DNA of 32,320 bases from Bacteroidales bacterium (GTDB lineage: Bacteria; Bacteroidota; Bacteroidia; Bacteroidales; WCHB1-69): assembly GCA_017651425.1 (NCBI GenBank), contig JAGCCZ010000074.1:1-32320 (forward strand). The letters run 5' to 3'. The notes under the pieces were generated by a model. The model made no database searches. It was not told the origin of the DNA and saw only the letters and a program-made list of their open reading frames with translations. Below are positions 24,775 to 32,320 of this stretch, piece by piece (position 1 is the stretch's first letter; each line of letters opens with the position of its first letter). Both the position numbers and the translations under genes were made by a program.

Positions 24775-26057
24775 TGCCGATGGACCGAATTCTACAACCG
24801 ATGATACGGCAAAATGGCCGCTATGTGGCCGTCTCGTTAGAGGAAGCGTTCCGGCTTGTGGCGGAACACCTCGGCGGCTTGTCCGAAAACGATTGTCTGG
24901 TGATGACCTCGGGCGATTACTCCAACGAGGAACTCTATATGATGCAGCGCCTCGCGCGCGCGGGGCTGCACACCAATGCCCTTGGCTCCTTCGACTACTA
25001 CCGCCGCGGCACTGCCTTTTTTATTGACAAGAACGATATCGTCCCCTTTGCGGAACTCTTCAGCTCTGGCTATTTTTTCTGCATTTTTGATGAAAATGTT
25101 CAAGCCCCCTCGCAGGATCTGGTCCGCAAGATTGTGGAGTCGTCCAAAGAGACTCCGCACTATTTCTTCAACACCCCGGAAACACTGAACATCGTCGATT
25201 ACGCCGCTTTTTTCAGAAGCATCAACTGTTACCTCATCCGTCACGACCTTGCAAAAGGCATTTACGTGAACGGATTGGGCAAAAATTATGACGAATACAA
25301 GAAACACATCCTTGGTGACGACTATGATGCACTTTTGTCCGCCAATCGTCTGAAGGACGGGAATATTGCATTGTTCGCCACGATGCTGCTGGAAGCACAG
25401 GCGCCCGTTATCCTCGTTTGGGAGCGGCTGTTGGATGCACGCGGTGTCATCGAGCTTGAAAACCTCTGCATGCTGCTTGACATCCAGGCCAAGCCCGCCT
25501 CCGGATTCTTGTGCCTCAAGGCTGAACTCAACTCCCAAGGACTTTACGACATGGGCATCTTCCCGGATGTCTGTGTGGGTGGACGTCCCATGGACGAGAA
25601 AAGCTGCCAACTCCTTCGCGACATTTTCCAAAAGGAGGTGACGACAACCCCGGTGGACATTCCGGTCCGTCTCGACAAACATGATTTCCAGGGTTGCCTT
25701 GTCTTCAATAGCACGGGTGTGGCTCTGCCTGCCGATGTGCTTGGGCAGGTGCGGGACTGCGCCTTTTCGGTGCTGCACACCGCCCGCTGGGACGGTGTGT
25801 CCGCGGATTTCGACATGCTGTTGCCCGCCGCACTGCCCGATGAAGTTCACGGCACCTTCACTGACTCTACGCGCGTGCCCCATACCAGCGTGCCCGCCGC
25901 CAATAACCCGCTGCCACTCGACAACTTGCAACAACTGTCGCGCATGAGTGAACTGCTTGGCTTGTCGCCCTTGGAGGATTCCTCCCAGATTTTCTTGGAA
26001 TACGTTTCTTTCTTTCAGGGTGGCTGCCGTAGCGAACTGAGACATTTTTTTAGATAA
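24774..26057 (+). CDS. Stand-alone molybdopterin-oxidoreductase-like (MopB/NuoG-like) protein
   Basis: The 427-residue product aligns by eye with the molybdopterin-binding region of NuoG/formate-dehydrogenase proteins. Residues 9-26 (PMIRQNGRYVAVSLEEAF) match the segment just after the usual Fe-S domain. LNSQGLYDMG (252-261) matches the NxQGxxDMG motif, and FDMLLPAALPDEVHGTFTDS (346-365) matches the ADxxLPAxxxxExxGTFTN motif. The N-terminal [4Fe-4S] domain and its cysteines are missing, and there is no C-terminal MoCo-binding barrel. It may be a degenerate, non-redox relative or a subunit of a larger complex. It overlaps the gldA-like gene by one base (TGATG) and is followed 38 bases later by the reductase-like gene. 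Confidence 0.7.
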   Translation: MPMDRILQPMIRQNGRYVAVSLEEAFRLVAEHLGGLSENDCLVMTSGDYSNEELYMMQRLARAGLHTNALGSFDYYRRGTAFFIDKNDIVPFAELFSSGYFFCIFDENVQAPSQDLVRKIVESSKETPHYFFNTPETLNIVDYAAFFRSINCYLIRHDLAKGIYVNGLGKNYDEYKKHILGDDYDALLSANRLKDGNIALFATMLLEAQAPVILVWERLLDARGVIELENLCMLLDIQAKPASGFLCLKAELNSQGLYDMGIFPDVCVGGRPMDEKSCQLLRDIFQKEVTTTPVDIPVRLDKHDFQGCLVFNSTGVALPADVLGQVRDCAFSVLHTARWDGVSADFDMLLPAALPDEVHGTFTDSTRVPHTSVPAANNPLPLDNLQQLSRMSELLGLSPLEDSSQIFLEYVSFFQGGCRSELRHFFR

Positions 26058-26095
26058 CACACTATTACTCTTTTTTACTATAAAAAACATTAGCT

Positions 26096-26905
26096 ATGAG
26101 TCCTGACTTTCTTACATCGGCCTTTAACATTTACTTGTGGGTAATGATTTGCATTGCTCCCGTGGTCTTCGTTTCCCTCTATTTTGTGAATGCTGGCTAC
26201 GGACAGTTTACGTCCAGCAAATGGGGCAAGAGCATCAACAACAAGGTGGCTTGGTTCCTCATGGAATTTCCCATCTTCTTGGCCATGATCATCATCTGGC
26301 TTTGCTCGCCGCATCGCTTCGACCTCGTGCCCATGATCTTCCTGCTCATCTTTGAGATACACTATTTCCAGCGATCTATCATCTTCCCGTGGCTGATGAA
26401 AGGCAAGAGCAGCAAAATGTCCTTGGCCGTGATGTTCATGGGAATTTCGTTTAATATCCTCAACGCGATGATGCAAGGCTACTGGATTTTCTTTGAATCC
26501 TACAAGGCCAATTACCATGTGCTCGGCCTTTCCTACACGGACATTGCTTGGCTCTGGTCGCCGCAGTTCATCATTGGCGTATGCCTCTTCTTCTTGGGCT
26601 TCTATGTCAATTTGCGCTCCGATTACATTATTCGGCACCTGCGCAAGGACGACAACGACACCAAGCACTACCTGCCGCACGGTTTCCTTTTCGAGTATGT
26701 CACCAGCGCCAACTACTTAGGAGAGCTGATGGAATGGCTCGGTTTCGCCATCCTCACATGGTCCATCTCCGGCTTGGTCTTCTTTATCTGGACCTTCGCC
26801 AACCTCGTGCCGCGCGCCAACGCCCTGTACAAGAATTACAAGGTTGAATTCGGTCCTGAGATGGAGGCCAAAAAGTTGAAAAGGATTTTTCCTTTTGTGT
26901 ATTAA
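26096..26905 (+). CDS. Steroid 5-alpha-reductase-family membrane protein
   Basis: The 269-residue product is a multi-pass membrane protein. Its C-terminal half carries the steroid 5-alpha-reductase family signature, including GFYVNLRSDYIIRHLRK, LPHGFLFEYVTSANYLGEL and EWLGFAILTWS, with an NADPH-site-like tail and the ending KRIFPFVY. Family members reduce the delta-4 double bond of 3-oxo-steroids or enoyl bonds of other lipids. Members in gut Bacteroidota have been linked to 5-alpha bile-acid formation, as I recall. Substrate cannot be read from sequence; a role in the cell's own lipids is equally possible. It sits in a run with gldA, the MopB-like gene, murF and anmK. Confidence 0.85.
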   Translation: MSPDFLTSAFNIYLWVMICIAPVVFVSLYFVNAGYGQFTSSKWGKSINNKVAWFLMEFPIFLAMIIIWLCSPHRFDLVPMIFLLIFEIHYFQRSIIFPWLMKGKSSKMSLAVMFMGISFNILNAMMQGYWIFFESYKANYHVLGLSYTDIAWLWSPQFIIGVCLFFLGFYVNLRSDYIIRHLRKDDNDTKHYLPHGFLFEYVTSANYLGELMEWLGFAILTWSISGLVFFIWTFANLVPRANALYKNYKVEFGPEMEAKKLKRIFPFVY

Positions 26906-26938
26906 AAGATTGTAAGACTATTGGTTAAAATGATTTCG

Positions 26939-28192
26939 ATGACAAACACTCTTTATGAAGAATACCTGCGCCATCCCGTGGTCTGTACCGACAGTCGCAA
27001 CATTGTGCCCGACTGTCTCTTCTTCTGCCTCAAGGGCGAGCGCTTCGACGGCAACCAGTTCGCCTTGCAGGCCCTTGAAAACGGCGCGGCCTTCGTGGTG
27101 ACTGAGAACCAGGAGCTGGTGGAAAACGACCGCTGCTTCGTGGTGGACGACGCGCTGAAGACGCTGCAAGAGTTGGCGCACCATCATCGCCAGCAATTGC
27201 ATATCCCCGTCATCGGCATCACCGGCACCAACGGCAAAACCACCACCAAGGAGCTGGTCCACGCAGTGTTGCAGACGCAGTTCCGCACCGCCTGCACCAA
27301 AGGCAATCTCAACAACCATATCGGTGTGCCGCTCACGCTGCTCTCCATCCGCCCTGACGACGAAATCGCCATCGTGGAGATGGGCGCCAACCACCCGGGC
27401 GAGATTGAGTTCCTCTGCGAGATTGCCTGCCCCACGCACGGCCTCATCACCAACGTGGGCAAAGCCCATATCGAGGGATTCGGTTCTTTTGAGGAGATTA
27501 TCCACACCAAAAAGGCACTATATCGCTCCATTATCCGCGACGGTGGCACACTCTTTGTCAACGAAAGCGACCTGCACCTGCGCCACAATCTTGCCTACGA
27601 CAAGATCGTCTTCTATGCCGGCAATGCCGATGCGCACATTCTGGGCATGTCGCCCTATCTGCGCATTCGCGTGGGCGGTCGCGATATCGACACCCATCTG
27701 ACGGGCGGCTATAACATCTACAATTTCCTCGCAGCCGAGGCTGTGGGCCACTTTTTCGGCGTGAGCGATGACAATATCGCGAAGGCCCTTTCTGAATATG
27801 AGCCGACGAACCACCGCTCGCAAATCAGTGTGGTGGGCACCAACACGATCATATCCGACTACTACAACGCGAACCCCACCAGCATGGAGGCCGCGTTGCG
27901 CAACCTTGGCAGACTGCATCACCCCCGCAAGCGTGCCGTGCTCGGCGACATGCGCGAATTGGGAGCTATCAGCCGCGAGGAGCACCAGCATATTGTTGAC
28001 CTTTGCCAAGAACTCGGCATTGACGCTCTGTTCGTGGGCGCGGAGTTTAGCGCTGTGGCCCCGCAGTCGAGCTTCCCTGACGTGGAGACCGCCAACGGCT
28101 ACCTCAAGGCACATCCCATGGAGCAGTCGCTCGTGCTTGTGAAAGGCTCCAACAGCATTCGTCTCGGCGAACTCACCGCTTTGCTGTCATGA
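26939..28192 (+). CDS. murF: UDP-N-acetylmuramoyl-tripeptide-D-alanyl-D-alanine ligase
   Basis: MurF adds the D-Ala-D-Ala dipeptide to the UDP-MurNAc-tripeptide in the cytoplasm, the last soluble step of peptidoglycan precursor synthesis. The 417-residue product has the N-terminal UDP-binding domain (TDSRNIVPDCLFFCLKG), the central ATPase with GITGTNGKTTTKE, the MGANHPGEIEFL block, and the C-terminal Rossmann domain with LGDMRELG. Three in-frame starts are possible (26921 TTG, 26930 ATG, 26939 ATG); 26939 gives the usual family beginning of a short helix followed by HP and the TDSR motif, but 26930 cannot be excluded. Its stop overlaps the anmK start (ATGA). Confidence 0.95.
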   Translation: MTNTLYEEYLRHPVVCTDSRNIVPDCLFFCLKGERFDGNQFALQALENGAAFVVTENQELVENDRCFVVDDALKTLQELAHHHRQQLHIPVIGITGTNGKTTTKELVHAVLQTQFRTACTKGNLNNHIGVPLTLLSIRPDDEIAIVEMGANHPGEIEFLCEIACPTHGLITNVGKAHIEGFGSFEEIIHTKKALYRSIIRDGGTLFVNESDLHLRHNLAYDKIVFYAGNADAHILGMSPYLRIRVGGRDIDTHLTGGYNIYNFLAAEAVGHFFGVSDDNIAKALSEYEPTNHRSQISVVGTNTIISDYYNANPTSMEAALRNLGRLHHPRKRAVLGDMRELGAISREEHQHIVDLCQELGIDALFVGAEFSAVAPQSSFPDVETANGYLKAHPMEQSLVLVKGSNSIRLGELTALLS

Positions 28193-29253
28193 CGCCCTAT
28201 ATCACTGGCATAGGCATTATGTCGGGCACCTCGCTCGACGGCATTGACCTCGCGTGGTGCGGCTTCTCGGAAGATGAACAGGGCCGCTGGCACTATGAGG
28301 TGCTGAAGGCCGACACTTTCCCGTATGCATCCGACATGAGAGAACGGCTGGCACACGCCACGGAGCTGTCGGCATTGGAGTACTGTCGCTTGGATGTCGA
28401 GTTGGGAAACTTGGTTGCCGACAGTGTCAATGCATTTGTTGGCGACGGGGAAAAGCCTGCTTTTGTCGCCTCGCACGGGCATACGGTCTTTCACCAGCCG
28501 CGTTTGGGACTGACCACGCAGATCGGCAGCGGTGCAGTTATCGCCGCGCATACGGGCATTCCCACGGTTTGTGATTTCCGGACTGTGGATGTCGCACTTC
28601 ATGGACAGGGAGCCCCTTTGGTCCCCATTGGCGACGAGCTTCTGTTCGGCGAGTATGATGCCTGCCTCAACCTCGGCGGCTTTTCCAATATCTCTTACAG
28701 AAAAGAAGGGCATCGCGTGGCTTTCGACGTGTCGCCCTGCAATATGGCTTTGAACTTGTTGGCTGCCAAGGTCGGCTTGGAATACGACAAGGACGGGGAA
28801 CTCGCTTCTGAGGGGAAGATAATTCCGTCATTGCTGCACGGCCTTGACACGCTGGAATATTATGCCCGGCCTGCACCCAAGTCATTGGGCAAGGAGTGGT
28901 TTGAGCAGAACTTCCAGCCGTTGCTGGAGCAGAGTTTGGAAAGAAACGATGTGGCGGATGCCCTGCATACGGTCGTGGAACATGTATCCGGCCAAGTCGG
29001 TGCCGCCGTCCCTGCATCGGTGCGTACTATGCTCGTGACGGGTGGTGGCGCCCTTAACAAATTCCTGGTACGCATACTGCGGAACTCTTGCGACTGCGAA
29101 CTCATCATCCCCGATGTGTCCACTGTCCTCTTCAAGGAAGCTGTTGTGTTCGCATTTCTCGGACTCTTGCGTTGGCAACATCGCAAAAATACCCTGCGCA
29201 GCGTCACGGGCGCCGACGTAAATAGCTGTGGCGGCTGCATTTGGGAGCCATGA
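28189..29253 (+). CDS. anmK: Anhydro-N-acetylmuramic acid kinase
   Basis: AnmK phosphorylates and opens 1,6-anhydro-MurNAc released during cell-wall turnover, giving MurNAc-6-phosphate for reuse. The 354-residue product belongs to the ASKHA kinase fold, with GIMSGTSLDGIDLAW (9-23), SHGHTVFHQP, LGGFSNIS and the late TGGGALNKFLVRIL motif, all intact. Its four-base overlap with murF links peptidoglycan synthesis and recycling in one transcript. murQ is not in the window. Confidence 0.95.
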   Translation: MTPYITGIGIMSGTSLDGIDLAWCGFSEDEQGRWHYEVLKADTFPYASDMRERLAHATELSALEYCRLDVELGNLVADSVNAFVGDGEKPAFVASHGHTVFHQPRLGLTTQIGSGAVIAAHTGIPTVCDFRTVDVALHGQGAPLVPIGDELLFGEYDACLNLGGFSNISYRKEGHRVAFDVSPCNMALNLLAAKVGLEYDKDGELASEGKIIPSLLHGLDTLEYYARPAPKSLGKEWFEQNFQPLLEQSLERNDVADALHTVVEHVSGQVGAAVPASVRTMLVTGGGALNKFLVRILRNSCDCELIIPDVSTVLFKEAVVFAFLGLLRWQHRKNTLRSVTGADVNSCGGCIWEP

Positions 29254-29295
29254 ACTTTTTTTTGAAAAAAATATGGGATGAAACAATAAAAATGT

Positions 29296-29303
29296 TATTT
29301 TTG
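29296..29303 (+). promoter_or_regulatory. -7 box for the TonB-family gene
   Basis: TATTTTTG followed by C lies 45 bases before the ATG at 29348. No well-spaced -33 element was seen. Confidence 0.5.
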
Positions 29304-29347
29304 CCGTTCAAAATATAGTATTATCGTACACCTAAAATAACATCGTT

Positions 29348-30037
29348 ATGTTAGCAAAGAAAACAGACAAAGGAGATTTGGAGAACAAAAGAGGAATCTT
29401 TATTCTCGTTGGCCTTGTGGTGGTTTTAGGGTTGGTTTATGCTGGCTTTGAACTGTTCGCCAGTGAAGACAAGGCTCCCGCATTCGCCCCCATGGAAGAT
29501 GACTTCATCGAAGTCAAGGATGAAGATGTCATCGCCACGGACCAAACGCCACCTCCCCCACAAGAACAGCCCCAGCAACAGCAGGAAGTCGTGCTGAATA
29601 TCGTGGAGAATAACATTCAAGTTACGACGGATGTCGATTTCACCACCGATATTTTCGAGGACGATGTGATTGCCGATGTTGCGGATGTCGAAATCGAAGT
29701 GGTCGAAGACGAGAGTGAGACGGCTCCCCCTCTCCTGTTTACGGAAGATATGCCTGAGTTCCCGGGCGGTGACGACGCACTTGCTTCTTTCTTGGCTAAG
29801 GAGATTCAGTATCCCGAAGTGGCACGTTCCAATGGTATCACGGGTACCGTTCTTGTGGAATTCGTTGTCGAAAGAGATGGCCGAGTCAGCAATGCCAAGG
29901 TGAAAGTGCCCTTGTTCCCCGATTGCGACAAGGAGGCTGTCCGCGGTATCATGGCCATGCCGAAGTGGAAACCCGGCAAGAATATGGGCAAGCCCGTCCG
30001 CGTGTTCTACACGGTTCCTGTTACATTCAAAATGTAA
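29348..30037 (+). CDS. TonB-family energy transducer
   Basis: The 229-residue product has a short cytoplasmic N-terminus, one membrane helix (about 18-37) and a periplasmic linker. The C-terminal TonB domain (about 135-229) contains EIQYPEVARSNGITGTVLVEFVV and ends in YTVPVTFKM. TonB proteins pass proton-motive force from ExbB-ExbD to outer-membrane receptors, including SusC-type ones. Here the linker is Pro/Gln-rich only briefly (about 59-77) and then strongly acidic, with many Asp and Glu up to about 128, unlike the Pro-Lys linkers of classic TonB. No exbB or exbD gene is adjacent; it has its own promoter and terminator. Confidence 0.9.
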   Translation: MLAKKTDKGDLENKRGIFILVGLVVVLGLVYAGFELFASEDKAPAFAPMEDDFIEVKDEDVIATDQTPPPPQEQPQQQQEVVLNIVENNIQVTTDVDFTTDIFEDDVIADVADVEIEVVEDESETAPPLLFTEDMPEFPGGDDALASFLAKEIQYPEVARSNGITGTVLVEFVVERDGRVSNAKVKVPLFPDCDKEAVRGIMAMPKWKPGKNMGKPVRVFYTVPVTFKM

Positions 30038-30063
30038 GTTTTCCTAACAGTGATCTCAACAAT

Positions 30064-30094
30064 AAGGGCATCGTTTTGTGCGATGCCCTTTTTT
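30064..30094 (+). terminator. Terminator of the TonB-family gene
   Basis: A ten-base perfect stem (30064-30073 with 30081-30090) with a seven-base loop, followed by six T. It lies 26 bases past the stop. Confidence 0.92.
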
Positions 30095-30162
30095 GTCGGC
30101 TGTTTTCAGTTCTATTCTTTTTGAAAACCTCTTTTGCGAGGTGTTTGTATCAAAGTAATTGT

Positions 30163-30170
30163 TACATTTG
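30163..30170 (+). promoter_or_regulatory. -7 box for ftcD
   Basis: TACATTTG followed by C lies about 50 bases before the ATG at 30221. TTTG motifs at 30133 and 30144 are not at ideal spacing. Confidence 0.5.
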
Positions 30171-30220
30171 CAAACTGAAATACTGAATTTGTAAATCATT
30201 AATAATCAACAAAATAAAAT

Positions 30221-31918
30221 ATGAAACAGTTAATAGAATGCGTTCCTAACTTTAGTGAAGGGAGAAATCCCGAAATAATCAATCAAGTGGCCGACGTGAT
30301 TCGCCAAGCCGAGGGTGTCACATTGCTTGATGTTGACCCCGGTGCCACCACCAACCGAACGGTCGTGACTTTTGTGGGCACACCTGATGCTGTCGTGGAT
30401 GCCGCCTTTGCCCTCATTGCAAAATGCAAGGAGCTGATCGACATGCGCTACCATCATGGCGACCACCCGCGCTTTGGGGCTACGGACGTGTGTCCGTTTG
30501 TGCCCGTGGCCAACATCACGATGGAGGAGACAGCCGAGTATGCCCGCAAGTTAGCCAAGAAGGTGGGCGAGGAGTTGCAGATTCCGGTTTTTTGCTATGA
30601 GAATGCCGCTTTTGAGGAGAAGCGCCGCAACTTGGCCAACTGCCGTCAAGGCGAATATGAAGCGCTGAAAGAACGCATCACGACCAAGGAATGGAAACCC
30701 GATTTCGGTCCCAACAAGTTCACGGAGAGCGTGGCCAAGAGCGGTGCCACCGCCATCGGTGCCCGCGACTTCCTCATCGCCGTCAACTACAACCTGAACA
30801 CCACCTCCACGCGCCGCGCCAACGCCATCGCCTTCGACGTGCGCGAGAAGGGCCGCCCGAAGAGAGAGGGTAATCCTATCACTGGCAAGAAGGTGCTCGA
30901 CAAGGACGGCAAGCCCGTTATGCTCCCGGGCACCCTCAAGGGCACAAAGGCCATCGGCTGGTACATCGCCGAATACGGCATCGCACAGGTTTCGATGAAC
31001 ATCACCAACACGAATGTGACCCCGCTGCACATCGCCTTTGACGAGGTGTGCGACAAGGCCGCCAAACGCGGCGTGCGCGTCACTGGTGCCGAAATCGTGG
31101 GACTGGTGCCCAAGAAGACACTTATTGACGCCGCCGACTACTATTTAGCCAAACAGCACCGCTCGTTGGGCATCGATGAGAAAGAGAAGGTGAAAATCGC
31201 CATCAAGTCGATGGGCCTGGATGACCTGAAGCCCTTCAATGCCGACGAGAAAGTTATCGAATATCTCCTTGAGAAAGAAGACACCACCCCGAAGTTGGTC
31301 GATATGACCTGCACGGGATTCGCCAACGAGACGGCCTCCGAAAGTCCGGCCCCCGGCGGCGGCTCCATCTCTGCCTACATGGGCTCCCTCGGTGCGGCCC
31401 TCGGCACGATGGTCGCCAACCTCTCCTCCCACAAACCCGGCTGGGACGACAAGTGGAAACTCTTCTCCGACTGGGCTGAGAAAGGCCAACTCGTGAAAGA
31501 CCAGCTGCTCGCCCTTGTGGATGAGGACACCAACGCCTTCAACGTGATCATGAACGCGTTCGGAATGCCGAAGGGCACGCCCGAAGAGAAGGAAGCCCGT
31601 TCACAGGCCATCCAGGACGCCACCAAATACGCCACCGAAGTGCCGATGCGCACCATCGAGACCTCCTTTAAGGTGTTCGAGATCTGCGAGGCGATGATCA
31701 AGAAGGGCAACCCTGCTTCCGTCTCCGATGCCGGTGTCGGCGTGCTCTGCGCCCGCGCGGCTGTCCACGGCGCCTACCTGAACGTCAAAATCAACGCCTC
31801 CTCGCTGAAAGACAAGGAGTGGGCCGAGATGATGATCACCAAGGCGCACGATTACGTGGTGAAAGCCGACCGCATTGAGAAGAGGTTGATGAGGTTGACG
31901 GAGAAGGTGATCGGTTGA
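30221..31918 (+). CDS. ftcD: Glutamate formimidoyltransferase / formimidoyl-THF cyclodeaminase
   Basis: This bifunctional enzyme moves the formimino group from formiminoglutamate (a histidine breakdown product) to tetrahydrofolate and then releases ammonia to give 5,10-methenyl-THF. The 565-residue product has an N-terminal transferase part (about 1-325), starting IECVPNFSEGRN, with RYHHGDHPRFGATDVCPF including H82, which corresponds to the catalytic histidine of the mammalian enzyme. The cyclodeaminase part (about 355-565) has SESPAPGGGSISAYMGSLGA. The fused, vertebrate-like form is known in Bacteroidota. It usually travels with hutI/hutH/hutU; here it appears alone with its own promoter. 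Confidence 0.95.
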   Translation: MKQLIECVPNFSEGRNPEIINQVADVIRQAEGVTLLDVDPGATTNRTVVTFVGTPDAVVDAAFALIAKCKELIDMRYHHGDHPRFGATDVCPFVPVANITMEETAEYARKLAKKVGEELQIPVFCYENAAFEEKRRNLANCRQGEYEALKERITTKEWKPDFGPNKFTESVAKSGATAIGARDFLIAVNYNLNTTSTRRANAIAFDVREKGRPKREGNPITGKKVLDKDGKPVMLPGTLKGTKAIGWYIAEYGIAQVSMNITNTNVTPLHIAFDEVCDKAAKRGVRVTGAEIVGLVPKKTLIDAADYYLAKQHRSLGIDEKEKVKIAIKSMGLDDLKPFNADEKVIEYLLEKEDTTPKLVDMTCTGFANETASESPAPGGGSISAYMGSLGAALGTMVANLSSHKPGWDDKWKLFSDWAEKGQLVKDQLLALVDEDTNAFNVIMNAFGMPKGTPEEKEARSQAIQDATKYATEVPMRTIETSFKVFEICEAMIKKGNPASVSDAGVGVLCARAAVHGAYLNVKINASSLKDKEWAEMMITKAHDYVVKADRIEKRLMRLTEKVIG

Positions 31919-31924
31919 TTGTTT

Positions 31925-31952
31925 GTAGAGACGCGGCACGCCGCGCCTCTAC
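31925..31952. repeat. Intergenic palindrome
   Basis: GTAGAG-A-CGCGGC-AC-GCCGCG-C-CTCTAC: 12 of 13 positions pair around a two-base loop. It begins six bases after the ftcD stop. It resembles short GTAGAGACG-type palindromes scattered through many environmental genomes; it has no U-tract, so it is not a standard terminator, although it could stabilise the ftcD transcript. Confidence 0.75.
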
Positions 31953-32018
31953 GGAACCGTTAAATAGAGATGCCGTTGTGGAAACGTATTATGGTACGGG
32001 TTTACGACGGCATTTTTG

Positions 32019-32051
32019 TTTGGTTTTTGTTTAGAAATTTTTGTATTTTTG
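32019..32051 (+). promoter_or_regulatory. Promoter of the toxin-antitoxin module
   Basis: TTTG at 32019-32022, 21 bases, then TATTTTTG at 32044-32051 followed by C. The leader to the ATG at 32076 is under 20 bases. Confidence 0.6.
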
Positions 32052-32075
32052 CGGACTTATTTTAAAATCATTCTT

Positions 32076-32285
32076 ATGAAAAAGAAACCATACCAAACAA
32101 AAGAAGACACAGCAAATTATGCGGAGGACCCCGTTGTTGCATACGGTAATGTTAGTGATGGTGTCTCATCAACATGCGGATCCTTTGATACTGCAACTTG
32201 CAAGTCAAATCGATTGACCGTTTCGGAATATTTTGATGAAATCAGAACCGTACTGAGAAAAAAGTATGAGAACGTACAAAGTTGA
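32076..32285 (+). CDS. Putative antitoxin of a type II toxin-antitoxin pair
   Basis: The 69-residue product has a polar, Thr/Ser-rich N-terminal half and a C-terminal helix (LTVSEYFDEIRTVLRKKYEN) that looks like the toxin-wrapping end of a ParD/RelB-like antitoxin. The start at 32076 (MKKKPYQ) is preferred over one 20 codons upstream because the extension would cross the promoter. The next gene overlaps its end by 20 bases and begins like a ParE/RelE toxin, which is the main reason for the call. No clear DNA-binding domain is visible at the N-terminus, so autoregulation is uncertain. Confidence 0.6.
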   Translation: MKKKPYQTKEDTANYAEDPVVAYGNVSDGVSSTCGSFDTATCKSNRLTVSEYFDEIRTVLRKKYENVQS

Positions 32286-32320
32286 AGTGGATCCATCTGC
32301 AAGGGCTGATATTGAAGAAC
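32266..32320 (+). CDS. Start of a RelE/ParE-family toxin, cut by the window edge
   Basis: Only 18 codons are inside the window: MRTYKVEVDPSARADIEE. The pattern, a beta-strand followed by xPxARxDIEE, is typical of the first strand and helix of ParE/RelE-type toxins. The ATG lies within the end of the antitoxin frame, a 20-base overlap that suggests coupled translation. ParE (gyrase) and RelE (ribosome) members cannot be told apart from this fragment. Confidence 0.55.
   Translation, partial: MRTYKVEVDPSARADIEE

Noticed and set aside
24837..26090. A 417-codon minus-strand frame opposite the MopB-like gene
   Set aside because: The plus-strand frame has recognisable family motifs and operon spacing; the minus frame has neither.

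Overview
The window looks like chromosomal DNA from a Bacteroidota bacterium, most likely Bacteroidales. The evidence is as follows. The recurring promoter element is TAnnTTTGC. One protein ends in a type IX secretion (Por) sorting domain, and another resembles GldA. Ribosomal protein S16 has a long Ala/Glu tail. There are a bifunctional glutamate formimidoyltransferase/cyclodeaminase, a stand-alone RfaE2, and a rSAM/lipoprotein pair of a kind I know from gut Bacteroidales. A HydF gene suggests an anaerobe with a [FeFe] hydrogenase. Genes are closely packed, no gene-free stretch exceeds 300 bases, and I see no rRNA, tRNA, CRISPR array, insertion sequence or prophage.

Layout. 230-2504 (minus): an outer-membrane beta-barrel gene, then the rpsP-rimM-rlmH ribosome operon. 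2709-5942 (plus): a large surface protein combining a peptidase-MA-like domain, a beta-propeller and a barrel. 5963-8449 (minus): rimO-hydF. 8530-10346 (minus): a small Cys-rich lipoprotein and a two-gene lipoprotein/radical-SAM operon. 10566-12317 (plus): a T9SS cargo protein. 12543-18373 (minus): a small secreted protein, gcvP, queE and an apt-ilvE operon. 18502-21209 (plus): ptb-like, cdaA and lplA. 21233-23877 (minus): an envelope operon with a flippase-like membrane protein, rfaE2 and a LysM/M23 protein. 24031-29253 (plus): a gldA-like ATPase, an odd molybdopterin-oxidoreductase-like protein, a steroid 5-alpha-reductase-like membrane protein, murF and anmK. 29348-31918 (plus): a TonB-family protein and ftcD. 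32076-32320 (plus): the start of a type II toxin-antitoxin module cut by the window edge.

How the genes fit together. Most are housekeeping. Ribosome maturation is covered by S16, RimM, RlmH and RimO. One-carbon and amino-acid metabolism is covered by GcvP, FtcD and IlvE, and LplA supplies lipoate of the kind the glycine cleavage system needs. Envelope building and recycling is covered by RfaE2, MurF, AnmK and the M23/LysM protein. The least explained parts are the rSAM/lipoprotein pair, the MopB-fold protein that lacks an Fe-S domain, the three-part outer-membrane protein, and a set of intergenic palindromes and repeats. Two of these intergenic sites combine a terminator U-tract with the promoter of the next gene.
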